Source: Microlunatus elymi | Lineage (GTDB): Bacteria; Actinomycetota; Actinomycetes; Propionibacteriales; Propionibacteriaceae | DNA: 64,000 nt | Direction of reading: 5' to 3' | NCBI RefSeq assembly: GCF_007362775.1 | Contig: NZ_CP041692.1 | Span: 5,022,001-5,086,000 of the forward strand | The notes under the pieces: model-generated | What the model saw: only the letters and a program-made list of their open reading frames with translations | The model's database searches: none | Told to the model about the DNA's origin: nothing | Program-made: the position numbers and the translations under genes | In this document: in pieces, positions 1 through 7,261 of the stretch | Layout of the letters: each line of letters opens with the position of its first letter | Numbering within the stretch: position 1 is the stretch's first letter

Positions 1-639
1 CATGAACGCGGCGCCGATCCGTGCCAGCACAGGGAAAGCGACGCGCGAGCGAAAGCCGAAGAACTCGACAAGGCGTCGGTAGTTGCCGGCGAGCCGTCCG
101 GTCAAGCGGTCGTCGACGTCACGAACCGCGGTCGCGACGCGATCATGCAATGCTCCGTCCGGCATCGTCTGCACCGACATCACCAAGATCAAATAGGTAC
201 GCCACCGGGCCGTCTCGGCGCGATCGAGGTCGAAGTCGTCGGCCGCGGTGATCCGAACGATCTCGTCGAGCACGTCGGCGCGTCCGTCCGCGGTTGCCAG
301 TCGATCCGCTCGCTCGCCGATCAGCGTCCGCAGTTGCCGGGTCGCCAGCTCATTGCGGGTCGGAACCGCCGGGATCGCCTGCTCGGCCAACTCGACGGCG
401 ACGTCGGCCAGGAACGCATCGCGCTGCGGCCAGCAGCGGTATGCGGCGGTCCGGGACACGTCGGCGTCTCGGATCGCGTCCTCGAAGTTGAGCCGGCTCA
501 GATCCTGGCCGGCCACCCTGGCCACGCCCGCATCAAGGACCCGGCGACGCGTCGCGTCGAGGCTCAGTCGCGGCCGTCGCCCGCCCGTCGTACGGGTTCC
601 CCCGGGTTTCGGTATTCGGGGTTCCAAACTGCCTGCCAT
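1..639 (-). CDS. TetR/AcrR-family transcriptional regulator (C-terminus outside the window)
   Basis: This frame stays open to the first base of the window, so at least 213 residues are present and the stop codon lies outside. After a basic N-terminal tail (RRPRLSLDATRRR, residues 21-33) comes a TetR-like helix-turn-helix at about residues 31-77, ending in SRTAAYRCWPQRDAFL, where SxxxxYxxWPxRdaf is the usual recognition-helix pattern. The rest is a helical ligand-binding domain that I cannot assign to a ligand. The ATG at 637-639 has no good ribosome-binding site, so it may be read from a leaderless message. It is divergent from the small membrane protein gene at 697. The 57-base gap contains a perfect inverted repeat, so this protein probably represses itself and that neighbour. 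Family is clear; target is inference. Confidence 0.85.
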   Translation of the reverse strand, partial: MAGSLEPRIPKPGGTRTTGGRRPRLSLDATRRRVLDAGVARVAGQDLSRLNFEDAIRDADVSRTAAYRCWPQRDAFLADVAVELAEQAIPAVPTRNELATRQLRTLIGERADRLATADGRADVLDEIVRITAADDFDLDRAETARWRTYLILVMSVQTMPDGALHDRVATAVRDVDDRLTGRLAGNYRRLVEFFGFRSRVAFPVLARIGAAFM

Positions 640-657
640 GCCCGTACGGTACTTCAC

Positions 658-672
658 GTACCAACTTGGTAC
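658..672. promoter_or_regulatory. Inverted repeat, probable TetR operator
   Basis: GTACCAA-C-TTGGTAC is a perfect 7+7 bp dyad. Further half sites flank it: GTACGGTAC at 644-652 and GTACCAAC at 678-685. It lies between the divergent TetR gene and the membrane protein gene, where a TetR dimer would block both promoters. Confidence 0.6.
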
Positions 673-696
673 ACGGAGTACCAACCGGAGGTCGTG

Positions 697-1173
697 ATGA
701 ATCAACTCAATGGATCCCCACTCGTTCTGACCGCACCGCCGCCCGCAGCGCGGGTCTCGCGCGCGGCGGTCGGATTCTTCGTCGCGGGCTTGGTGATGAC
801 GGTCGCCGCGCTCGGCTACACACTGCTGGATCAGACCGTCCTCGGCGGGCTGAATGCGCAGCTGCACGCCGTTTATGACTCGTACGGAAAGCACGTGCGG
901 CCCGGGGCGCTCTACGGCTACCTGTACGCGCTCGGCGGGCTGGGTGTCGTCGGCTGGCTGTGCTGCCTGAACCGGATTCGCAGAAGTCCCCGCGCTGCGC
1001 GGATCTGGAGCAGCTCGGTGCTCGTCTTGTCGGCGCCGGCGATCGCACCGCTACTGCTGCAGGAGTACGGACAGTTCGTCTTTCCGGTCTCGTTCGCCGC
1101 GATCTACTCGGGCATCTGGGTGCTCGGTCTGGTCGGGACCGTGCTGCTCTTCCGCCGAACCAAGTCCGGCTGA
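697..1173 (+). CDS. Small four-helix membrane protein of unknown function
   Basis: The protein has 158 residues with four predicted membrane helices at about 24-45, 70-91, 104-121 and 128-152. They are separated by a short extracytoplasmic or cytoplasmic loop (residues 46-69) and an Arg-rich loop (92-103). The ATG at 697 has a good ribosome-binding site (GGAGG, 687-691), which decides the start over an in-frame ATG far upstream. I recognise no catalytic motif. TetR-controlled four-helix proteins of this size are often annotated as DUF4386-like or hypothetical membrane proteins, but I cannot confirm such a match. It is divergent from the TetR gene and probably its target. Codon use is typical of the window. 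It ends 206 bases before the tRNA genes. Confidence 0.75.
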   Translation: MNQLNGSPLVLTAPPPAARVSRAAVGFFVAGLVMTVAALGYTLLDQTVLGGLNAQLHAVYDSYGKHVRPGALYGYLYALGGLGVVGWLCCLNRIRRSPRAARIWSSSVLVLSAPAIAPLLLQEYGQFVFPVSFAAIYSGIWVLGLVGTVLLFRRTKSG

Positions 1174-1340
1174 TCCCTGACAGGTTCGGGACCGATCCGG
1201 CGCCACCGTTGCGGTGGTGTCGGACCCGGGCAAAGTGGGCGAGGCAGCGTCGCTGCCAGCTTTCGGCGCGGCAGCATCCGGGCGGCGGTGCGTCGGTCGG
1301 CGGTGGTCTGCGCCGGTTTTTCTTGGGCCCGGACCTACGC

Positions 1341-1346
1341 TATAGT
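1341..1346 (+). promoter_or_regulatory. Probable -10 element of the tRNA promoter
   Basis: TATAGT stands out in otherwise GC-rich sequence 34 bases before the tRNA-Asp gene. A T-rich stretch (GGTTTTTC, about 1316-1323) sits at roughly the right distance for a weak -35. The position suits transcription of the tRNA-Asp/tRNA-Phe pair. Confidence 0.5.
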
Positions 1347-1379
1347 TTCGCGGGCGCCAGCAATGGCGTACTGCAGCAA

Positions 1380-1453
1380 GGCCCAGTGGCGCAGTTGGTT
1401 AGCGCGTCGCCCTGTCACGGCGAAGGTCGCGGGTTCAAGTCCCGTCTGGGTCG
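1380..1453 (+). tRNA. tRNA-Asp (anticodon GTC)
   Basis: The acceptor stem GGCCCAG (1380-1386) pairs with CTGGGTC (1446-1452), with G as discriminator base. The D arm is GCGC/GCGC. The anticodon stem TCGCC/GGCGA encloses the loop CTGTCAC with anticodon GTC. The T arm GCGGG/CCCGT carries the TTCAAGT loop. CCA is not encoded. Confidence 0.95.
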
Positions 1454-1512
1454 CGGAAGCGGCGAGGTCGAAGCCTCGCCGTTTGTGGTTGTGGACAGCG
1501 TCCGCATCACTT

Positions 1513-1586
1513 GGCCAGGTAGCTCAGCCGGTAGCAGCGTTCGCCTGAAAAGCGAAAGGTCGGCGGTTCGATCCCGCCCCTGGCCA
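1513..1586 (+). tRNA. tRNA-Phe (anticodon GAA)
   Basis: The acceptor stem GGCCAGG pairs with CCTGGCC. The anticodon stem TTCGC/GCGAA holds the loop CTGAAAA with anticodon GAA. The T arm GGCGG/CCGCC carries a TTCGATC loop. The D stem looks like three pairs (GCT/AGC). CCA is not encoded. It follows tRNA-Asp by 59 bases and is probably co-transcribed with it; Asp-Phe order is common in actinobacteria. Confidence 0.95.
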
Positions 1587-1594
1587 CTCATTGG

Positions 1595-1780
1595 CGCGGT
1601 CGAGCTGGTTGCCGCTGCCGCCGGTCTACGTTGGCGGCTCACGTCGGGGGACCGACCCCCGCACCCCGCCCCACTCGCTCCCACAAGTCACTCGCCCCGC
1701 CTCCTCCGCTTCGCTCGGAGCCGGTCTCGCGCTGGAGCGCTCCACAGGCGTGCAACCTGCCGGTCCCGAACTCGCGCTCC
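1595..1780 (+). repeat. Dispersed ~150-bp intergenic repeat, copy 1
   Basis: Shares GCGGTCGAG near its start, then GTTGGCGGCT, CCCCGCACCCC, CTCCGCT-CGCT and GCCGGTCTCGCGCTGG, in the same order and spacing as 46201-46390. A partial extra copy with GTTGGCGGCTTACGTTG follows at about 1805. Confidence 0.6.
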
Positions 1781-1958
1781 AGCTCGCTGCCGCTGCCGCG
1801 ATTCATGTTGGCGGCTTACGTTGGGGGTGACCGGATCTGCCGGCGAGATGCATCTGATTCGGGCACGATGACTGCCATCTGGCCGGCACATTCGTCGGCC
1901 ACTCGTTTCGCGTGAGCCGGTCGCAGTCTCCGGGGTTGGCCGGGTCGGATTGCCTTGG

Positions 1959-2180
1959 CTCCTTCGATTTGCTCGATCCGGGCGGCACCTATCGGCCGGC
2001 AGACTCTCGGCCCCCGGAATGAAGGAGGTTCCGGTCGGTTACGCCGTGCGTATGGGTGCGCGAGCTCCTTCGATTTGCCCGAGCGGAATACAGGGCCGAC
2101 ACCAGCAAGCCATCATCCTCTCCGGAACCGGATTGAAGGAGGTTCCGGTGGGTCAGGCCGCGCACCGATGCCTTGGCTCC
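1959..2180 (+). repeat. Imperfect tandem duplication, about 106-114 bp unit
   Basis: CTCCTTCGATTTGC recurs at 1959 and 2065, and GAAGGAGGTTCCGGT at 2021 and 2135. The beginning of a third unit (CCTTGGCTCCGTCAAG) is seen at 2171. Spacing between the two blocks is kept, so the unit was duplicated as a whole. Confidence 0.6.
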
Positions 2181-2341
2181 GTCAAGTTCTCCCGCCGGTC
2201 TGCATGCACGATTGCAGTGGCAAGCGTGGCGGAGTTCGCGTGCTCGACAAGCCCCAGACATTCTCTTGTTTATCGGCTACCCAGCCACAAGCCCACCTTG
2301 GGTGCACGTTCAGTGCTTGGGAGCACCACGGGCCGCGGCCC

Positions 2342-2531
2342 TTCGACAAGCTCAGAACCCTCTGATCACGACCGCGCTCGGCACCGACTCCCTGCCCTCT
2401 ACAAGGGCGCGAGGCCCTTCGGATCAACACCGCGCGCCCTACCACCGAATCCCCCGCCCTTCGACAAGCTCCGGGCCCGTTGATCAAGAGTGCGCGCTGA
2501 CCGCCGGTATCGGCCTTCGACAAGCTCAGGG
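2342..2531. repeat. Three copies of the TTCGACAAGCTC dispersed repeat
   Basis: Copies start at 2342 (TTCGACAAGCTCAG), 2460 (TTCGACAAGCTCCGGG) and 2516 (TTCGACAAGCTCAGGG). Each is preceded by CC or GC. Other copies in the window are at 5324, 41097, 48573 and 55478, with a decayed one at 5363. Confidence 0.7.
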
Positions 2532-2599
2532 CCCTGGGGTCACCGAATAGACGAGGGAACGATCTGGAGTGATCTTGCAAACTCAACCACTCCAACGCA

Positions 2600-2710
2600 A
2601 CCTTCGGATGCCCGTCGAGCACCCCAGCACGAGACCGGTGCCGCAGCGCAGCGGAGGCGCCGAGGCGACGGGACCGCGGACGCAACCACGCCGGGGTCGG
2701 GTGGTCGCCC
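2600..2710 (-). repeat. Dispersed ~150-bp intergenic repeat, inverted partial copy
   Basis: Read on the minus strand it contains GCGCCTCCGCTGCGCTGC, then GCACCGGTCTCGTGCTGG and GGTGCTCGACGGGC. This closely follows the 3' half of the copy at 46201-46390 (CACCTCCGCTACGCTGC, GGTGCCGGTCTCGCGCTG). Confidence 0.6.
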
Positions 2711-2765
2711 GTTACGCAGGACGCCAGACCAAGTCGCCGGCAGCAGGCAGAGACTCGACCGCGAA

Positions 2766-4031
2766 TCAAGATTGCGAAGGAGGGCGGGCGACGTCGCCGA
2801 TGATGGCACCGGTCTGCCGAGGCCAGATCACGTACCGGTAAGCCAAGTTGATCAAGGTCTCGACCCGGTTGCGACCACCGAGCAGGAACCACAGATGCAG
2901 CGCGACCCAGGCAATCCAGGCGAGGGTTCCGGTGATCTTGATGCCACCGGCGAGTTGTACGACGGCGGACCGATTGCCGATCGTGGCCAGGATTCCCTTG
3001 TCGTGATACTGGAACGGCTCGGTCGGCAAACCTCTTGTCCTGCGTACGATCTGCCGCGCGGCATGGGTGCCCATCTGCATCGCCGGCGGCGCCAGCTGCG
3101 GCAGCGGTGCGTCCGGATTGATCGCAGTGTCGCCGACCGCGTACAAGCGATCATGATCACGGACCTGAAGATCATCTCCGATGATCACGCGGCCGCCCTT
3201 GCCAGTGGGCAATCCCCAGTCGGCCAACTCGCGATAGCCGGCGACACCAGCCGCCCACACCACCAAGTCCGCGCGGATGGTCGAATCGCCCTTCAACCGG
3301 ACATGATCCTTGGCGACCTCGGCGATCGCGGTCTTCAGTCGGACGTCGACGCCGCGCTGGATCAACTGCCGCAGTGCGTACTTCTGCAGCGACGGGTCGA
3401 ACGGCGCCAGCAGCGAGTCGGTCATCTCGACCAAGATCACGTTCACCTCGGACGGGTTCAACTCCGGAAACGTCGGCGTCAGCATCGCGTGCTTCAACTC
3501 CGCGATCGCGCCCGCCATCTCCACACCCGTCGCGCCACCGCCGACCACGATCACATTGAATCGGCCGGTCCCGGTCTCCGATTCGCCGGCGATCTTCTCC
3601 AGACCGCCGAAGATCGCGTCCCGGACTCGCAGCGCGTCGGCGCGGGTGTACATCGACATGCTGTGCTCCGCAGCCCCCGGCACACCGAAGTGATTGGTGG
3701 TGCTGCCGATGCCGATGATCACGTAGTCGTAGTCGATCGGCGAGCCGTTGTCGACCAGGACCTGACGACGTTCCTCGTCGATTCCGGTCACCTTGGCCCG
3801 CCGATATCGGGCGTTGTTGCGTGCGCTCAGGTGGCGCAGCGGATAGGTGATGTCGCCCGGATTCAGACCACCGGTGGCGACCTGATACAGCAGCGGACGG
3901 AAAGTGTTGTACGGATGTTGGTCGATCACGGTCACCTGGACGTTCGCATGCGCCAACTCCATCAGGGCCGACGCACCAGCAAATCCGGCACCGAGAACGA
4001 CCACGTGCGGGACGTGCTCGTTGCTCGTCAT
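2766..4031 (-). CDS. ndh: Type II NADH dehydrogenase (NADH:quinone oxidoreductase)
   Basis: A single-subunit, non-proton-pumping flavoenzyme that passes electrons from NADH to the quinone pool at the inner face of the membrane. From the ATG at 4031 the protein has 421 residues. The FAD-binding GAGFAG is at 14-19, the NADH-binding GGGATG at 164-169, and the second FAD segment YAVGDTA at about 298-304. APPAMQMG at 314-321 matches the family's quinone-site region. A hydrophobic helix at 371-386 and a basic C-terminus fit membrane attachment. An in-frame TTG at 4043 could add four residues; GGAGG lies only one base before the ATG, so the start is not settled. It reads toward the repeat-rich stretch. 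No other respiratory gene is adjacent, so it is probably a single-gene transcript. Confidence 0.93.
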   Translation of the reverse strand: MTSNEHVPHVVVLGAGFAGASALMELAHANVQVTVIDQHPYNTFRPLLYQVATGGLNPGDITYPLRHLSARNNARYRRAKVTGIDEERRQVLVDNGSPIDYDYVIIGIGSTTNHFGVPGAAEHSMSMYTRADALRVRDAIFGGLEKIAGESETGTGRFNVIVVGGGATGVEMAGAIAELKHAMLTPTFPELNPSEVNVILVEMTDSLLAPFDPSLQKYALRQLIQRGVDVRLKTAIAEVAKDHVRLKGDSTIRADLVVWAAGVAGYRELADWGLPTGKGGRVIIGDDLQVRDHDRLYAVGDTAINPDAPLPQLAPPAMQMGTHAARQIVRRTRGLPTEPFQYHDKGILATIGNRSAVVQLAGGIKITGTLAWIAWVALHLWFLLGGRNRVETLINLAYRYVIWPRQTGAIIGDVARPPSQS

Positions 4032-4241
4032 GCCTCCATTCAAACACTCATTGTGGATTCCCGAATGTGACCTTGGCTACCGCCTGGGGGACCCGGCGAA
4101 CGCCACGCGATCGCCTTCCGGCCGGGATTTCTTTGCCGGCGGGACAATCAGCGACATCCAGTGCTACATCATGATCTCGAGTTTGATCTTCATCCCGATC
4201 ATCGCGCTGCCCGATGATCTTGCACAATCCCGGTGCCGGCG

Positions 4242-5282
4242 TTACTCGTCCTCGATCGGGTCGAGCTCGTCGAGGTAGCCGAGCCAGGCCGTCATTTCGG
4301 CGAACACGGCGTCGCGGACCGGTTTGGCGCTGAGTACCAGGTCGTGCAACCCGTCCTCGAATCTGACCACCGTGACGTGCCGGCCCAACCGGGGCGCACG
4401 ACGGGCGATCTGCTCGACGTCGAGGACGGTGTCGGCCGTCATCAGGTCCGGATCCCAACGACGGCGGAACTTCGTCCGAGCCGAACACATCACCAGGATC
4501 GGCACCTCGATGCCCAGCCCAGCGGCGACCCGAGCATGGCCCTGCCGGATCGCCCGGATCCAGCCGATCAGGATCGGCGGGCCCGGAGAACCCTTCCAGG
4601 TCAGGTCGTAGTCCCATTCGCCGTCGCGGTCCGCGCGCAGCGCACGCGCGTAGAAATCGCTGCCCGGCATCGGGATCGCGGTGGTAGCGAGGCCGCGGCT
4701 GGCCAGCGCGTCGATCACCGGCGTACCGATGGCGCGGACCATCGCCGAACCCTGCAGGTCGAGCCACGGTGAATTCAGGATGATGCCGTCCACACTGCCC
4801 GGCCGGTCGGCGGCGTACAACGAGGCGATCAAGCCGCCGGTGGAATGACCGGACAAGATCAACTGATCGCGTTCGCCGGCTGGCCCTTCGGAGTTGATGA
4901 TCTTGATCGCGGCATCGAGTTCTTCGGTGTAGTGGTTGAGTGCGCTGATGTAGCCCTGCAACTGGCCCTCGCGTAGGCTGCGTCCGTAGCGCCGCAGGTC
5001 GACGGCGTAGAAGTCGTAGCCGTGGTCGGCGAAGAAGTCGCCGAGGTGGGTCTGGAAGAAGTAGTCGTTCCAGCCGTGCAGATACAGTGCCGCGCGGCGG
5101 TGCCGCTCGCCGGAGCGCCGGACCAGCGTCGCCGCCAGGGAACCCGCTGCCTCCTCGCCCACCAATTCGGCTTCGGGCAGCGGAAGGTCACGGCATTCGT
5201 AGCCGGGCAGCACATCCGGGCGCCAGTCATCGGCGTCGCTCGTGTTGGACTTCGGCGCGTCCGGGTCGACCAACTCGACCAT
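4242..5282 (-). CDS. Alpha/beta hydrolase, serine aminopeptidase/lysophospholipase-like
   Basis: The 346-residue protein has the fold signatures of the Hydrolase_4 (S33-like) family. HGWND at 69-73 forms the oxyanion region. The nucleophile elbow GHSTGG at 145-150 has Ser147. A late acidic segment (DPDLMTADTVLD) and GLHDLVLS near the C-terminus supply the Asp and His of the triad. No signal peptide or membrane segment is visible, so it is probably cytoplasmic and acts on a small ester or monoacylglycerol. The substrate is unknown. The nearest minus-strand genes are DUF3073 upstream and ndh about 210 bases downstream. The gap upstream holds two copies of the TTCGACAAGCTC repeat, so it probably has its own promoter. 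Confidence 0.85.
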   Translation of the reverse strand: MVELVDPDAPKSNTSDADDWRPDVLPGYECRDLPLPEAELVGEEAAGSLAATLVRRSGERHRRAALYLHGWNDYFFQTHLGDFFADHGYDFYAVDLRRYGRSLREGQLQGYISALNHYTEELDAAIKIINSEGPAGERDQLILSGHSTGGLIASLYAADRPGSVDGIILNSPWLDLQGSAMVRAIGTPVIDALASRGLATTAIPMPGSDFYARALRADRDGEWDYDLTWKGSPGPPILIGWIRAIRQGHARVAAGLGIEVPILVMCSARTKFRRRWDPDLMTADTVLDVEQIARRAPRLGRHVTVVRFEDGLHDLVLSAKPVRDAVFAEMTAWLGYLDELDPIEDE

Positions 5283-5323
5283 CAGCGGCTGACCGAGTAC
5301 GCGGTGGGTCGAGGACGCGGCCC

Positions 5324-5378
5324 TTCGACAAGCTCAGGGACCTTCAGCCGAGTCGGCGGCCCTCCGAGAGGCTCAGAG
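5324..5378. repeat. TTCGACAAGCTCAGG repeat pair (one intact, one decayed)
   Basis: An intact copy TTCGACAAGCTCAGGGA at 5324-5340 is followed by a degenerate one, TCCGAGAGGCTCAGAG, at 5363-5378. They lie in the gap between DUF3073 and the hydrolase gene. On the minus strand they would read as the peptide PELVEGP if translated. Confidence 0.6.
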
Positions 5379-5505
5379 ACCTTGCAACCGAGATTGAACA
5401 CAGAATCACCGACGGCCGAAACCTGAGTGGTTCGGTCGTCGGTTCGATGCGTGTCCCTCGTCATGCCCGGCAGCTTAGTCGGGCTGGTGTCAGCGGCAGC
5501 GGCCG

Positions 5506-5730
5506 CTAACCGGACTTGCGGAGGTCCCCGTAATCGTCGTCTCGGGCCGGGGACGACTGCTCGTACTCCTCGGCAAGATCGGCATACGCCTCGGGTATGG
5601 CTTCCGTATCGCCCGTCGCTTCCTCCCCGCGCAACTCGCGCTCCAGGGAGGAGAAGTCCGTGTCAACCGCACGGTACTTCAACTCGCGGGCAACCTTCGT
5701 CTGCTTCGCCTTTGCACGGCCGCGCCCCAT
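5506..5730 (-). CDS. DUF3073 domain protein
   Basis: A 74-residue, highly charged protein beginning MGRGRAKAKQTKVARELKY, the hallmark start of DUF3073, a small family found in actinobacteria. The basic N-terminal third could contact nucleic acid. The remainder is acidic (EEATGDTEAIPEAYADLAEEYEQ) and probably helical or disordered. The function of the family is not known to me. The ATG at 5730 has a GAGGGGG ribosome-binding site about eight bases upstream. It lies downstream of purM on the same strand, 173 bases away. DUF3073 genes are commonly found beside purM/purF in this phylum, so the position agrees with the call. Confidence 0.85.
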   Translation of the reverse strand: MGRGRAKAKQTKVARELKYRAVDTDFSSLERELRGEEATGDTEAIPEAYADLAEEYEQSSPARDDDYGDLRKSG

Positions 5731-5903
5731 AGGGTCGACCCCCTCGCGTTATCCGCCTGCGGCGATGCCGCGGCTCATGTTGGTCAATGTCGTGGGCATA
5801 AGGCTACCCAATGCGATGCTGTGTGCAAACCCGACCCCCAGGGCGTGCCCATCCAGATCGCGGACCTGCCCTCAGCCGTCCGCGACACGACCGGTGAAAC
5901 AGT

Positions 5904-6983
5904 TCAGCCGTGCCTGCCGACCATCTCCACCGTTCCGTCGCCGGCCACCGCCTCGCCGCAGATCCAGGACCGCACCCCGCGCTGGTTCAGCAGTCTCAGC
6001 GCCGCGTCGGCCTGATCGGCCGGCAGCAGCGCGATCATCCCGACGCCCTGGTTCAGGGTCGCCTCGATGTCGGGCTGCGAGATCGAACCGACCTCGCGAA
6101 CCAGATCGAAGACGGCCGGCGGCTGCCAGCTCGCACGATCGATCCTGACCGTGATGCCGTCCGGCAGCACCCGGGCCAGATTGTTGGCCAGTCCGCCGCC
6201 GGTGATGTGACTCATCGCGTGCACCTCGTACGCCTCGATCAGGGCCAGCGCGTCCAGCGCGTACACCTTGGTCGGCTCGAGCAACTCCTCGCCCAGCGTG
6301 CGACCGAGCTCCGCGACGTCGCGATCCAGGGCCCACCCGGCGTCGGTCAGCAACACCTTGCGGACCAGCGAGTAGCCGTTGGAATGCAGACCGGACGAGG
6401 CCATCGCGATCGCCACGTCGCCGGCCCGGACCCGCTCCGGGCCGAGGATGTTGTCCTTCTCCAGCACTCCGGTGGTCGCGCCGGCCACGTCGTACTCGTC
6501 CGGTCCGAGCAGGCCGGGATGCTCCGCGGTCTCGCCACCCAGCAGCGCACACCCGGCCACCACACAGGCGTCCGCGATGCCCTTGACGATGGCCGCGATC
6601 CGCTCCGGTACGACCTTGCCGCAGGCGATGTAGTCGGTCACCCACAACGGTTCGGCGCCGCACACCACCAGGTCGTCGACCAGCATGCCCATCAGGTCGA
6701 AGCCGATCGTGTCGTGCTTGTCCAGGGCCTGGGCGATCGCGACCTTGGTGCCGACGCCATCGGTCGAAGTGGCCAGCACGGGATGCTGATAGCGGGCGAT
6801 CTTGCTCGCGTCGAAGAGCCCGGCGAAGCCGCCGATGCCGCCGATCACCTCGCTGCGTTCGGTCCGCTTGACGAACCCCTTCATCAACGAGACCGCGCGA
6901 TCACCGGCCTCGATGTCGACCCCGGCGCTCACGTAGGCCGACTGCTGGTCACTGCCGGAAGACGACTGTGCTGGCTGTGTCAC
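5904..6983 (-). CDS. purM: Phosphoribosylformylglycinamidine cyclo-ligase (AIR synthetase)
   Basis: Catalyses ATP-dependent closure of FGAM to AIR, the fifth step of purine biosynthesis, in the cytoplasm. The 359-residue protein has the usual length. SAGVDIEAGD at 19-28 is the start of the PurM core, TDGVGTK at 74-80 the substrate/ATP loop, and DLVVCGAEPLW at about 104-114 continues the AIRS fold. The C-terminal AIRS_C domain includes the Gly-rich SHITGGGLANNL segment. The ATG at 6983 overlaps the stop of the small membrane protein gene by four bases (ATGA), which suggests translational coupling. purF lies just upstream on the same strand, so purF, the small membrane protein gene and purM can form one transcript. 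No riboswitch-like structure is seen before it. Confidence 0.97.
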   Translation of the reverse strand: MTQPAQSSSGSDQQSAYVSAGVDIEAGDRAVSLMKGFVKRTERSEVIGGIGGFAGLFDASKIARYQHPVLATSTDGVGTKVAIAQALDKHDTIGFDLMGMLVDDLVVCGAEPLWVTDYIACGKVVPERIAAIVKGIADACVVAGCALLGGETAEHPGLLGPDEYDVAGATTGVLEKDNILGPERVRAGDVAIAMASSGLHSNGYSLVRKVLLTDAGWALDRDVAELGRTLGEELLEPTKVYALDALALIEAYEVHAMSHITGGGLANNLARVLPDGITVRIDRASWQPPAVFDLVREVGSISQPDIEATLNQGVGMIALLPADQADAALRLLNQRGVRSWICGEAVAGDGTVEMVGRHG

Positions 6984-7249
6984 GTCTGCACCCTATCCTT
7001 GCTGCGATTTCGAACCGAGAACACCAACAGCAGCGCCCCGAGCAGGGTCGGGATGGCGAACAGGATCGCCAGAAAACTGCCGAAGATCAGGCCGTAGCCG
7101 TGTGGGTCGGACGATGCGTCGCCGATCGCCGATCTGATGGCCAGGGACAGCGTGAACAGCATCGGTACGCCGCCCAGCACGATCAGTACGAGGCCGGCCA
7201 CCCGGCCGACGATCGAGCGATGACTTCGGCCAGCGGGATTCTGAGTCAT
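6980..7249 (-). CDS. Small two-helix membrane protein between purF and purM
   Basis: An 89-residue protein with two hydrophobic segments at about 15-38 and 51-77. A short polar loop (SAIGDASSDPHGYG) separates them, and the C-terminal tail is basic (RNRSKDRVQT). I recognise no family motif. Its stop overlaps the purM start by four bases, and its start is 12 bases after the purF stop, so it is firmly inside the purF-purM transcript. The coupling suggests co-expression with purine synthesis but does not show a role in it. Codon use is GC-rich in third positions and supports real coding. Confidence 0.8.
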   Translation of the reverse strand: MTQNPAGRSHRSIVGRVAGLVLIVLGGVPMLFTLSLAIRSAIGDASSDPHGYGLIFGSFLAILFAIPTLLGALLLVFSVRNRSKDRVQT

Positions 7250-7261
7250 CAGCGGTCGACG

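Larger units (their letters stand above)
1588..2765. other. Long non-coding stretch made of several repeat families
   Basis: No frame here has convincing protein features. The stretch holds two copies of a dispersed ~150-bp repeat (about 1595-1780 forward, about 2600-2710 inverted). It also holds a fragment of the same repeat (about 1786-1835), an imperfect ~106-114 bp tandem duplication (1959-2180), and three TTCGACAAGCTC repeats (2342, 2460, 2516). It separates the tRNA genes from the 3' end of ndh. Confidence 0.7.

Noticed and set aside
1588-2765. Integrated element at the tRNA-Phe gene
   Set aside because: No integrase, no phage or plasmid gene and no second copy of the tRNA 3' end was found in the window.
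2182-2892. A 236-codon minus-strand open frame in the repeat-rich gap
   Set aside because: It is mostly translated repeats (LSLSK-type peptides) with no domain, and overlaps the end of ndh.
2490-4070. A 526-codon plus-strand open frame opposite ndh
   Set aside because: Antisense to a gene with all NADH dehydrogenase motifs, and rich in His/Arg/Gln as expected for the wrong frame.
5282-5464. A 60-codon minus-strand frame containing PELVEGP
   Set aside because: It consists largely of the dispersed repeat and lacks a ribosome-binding site or family similarity.
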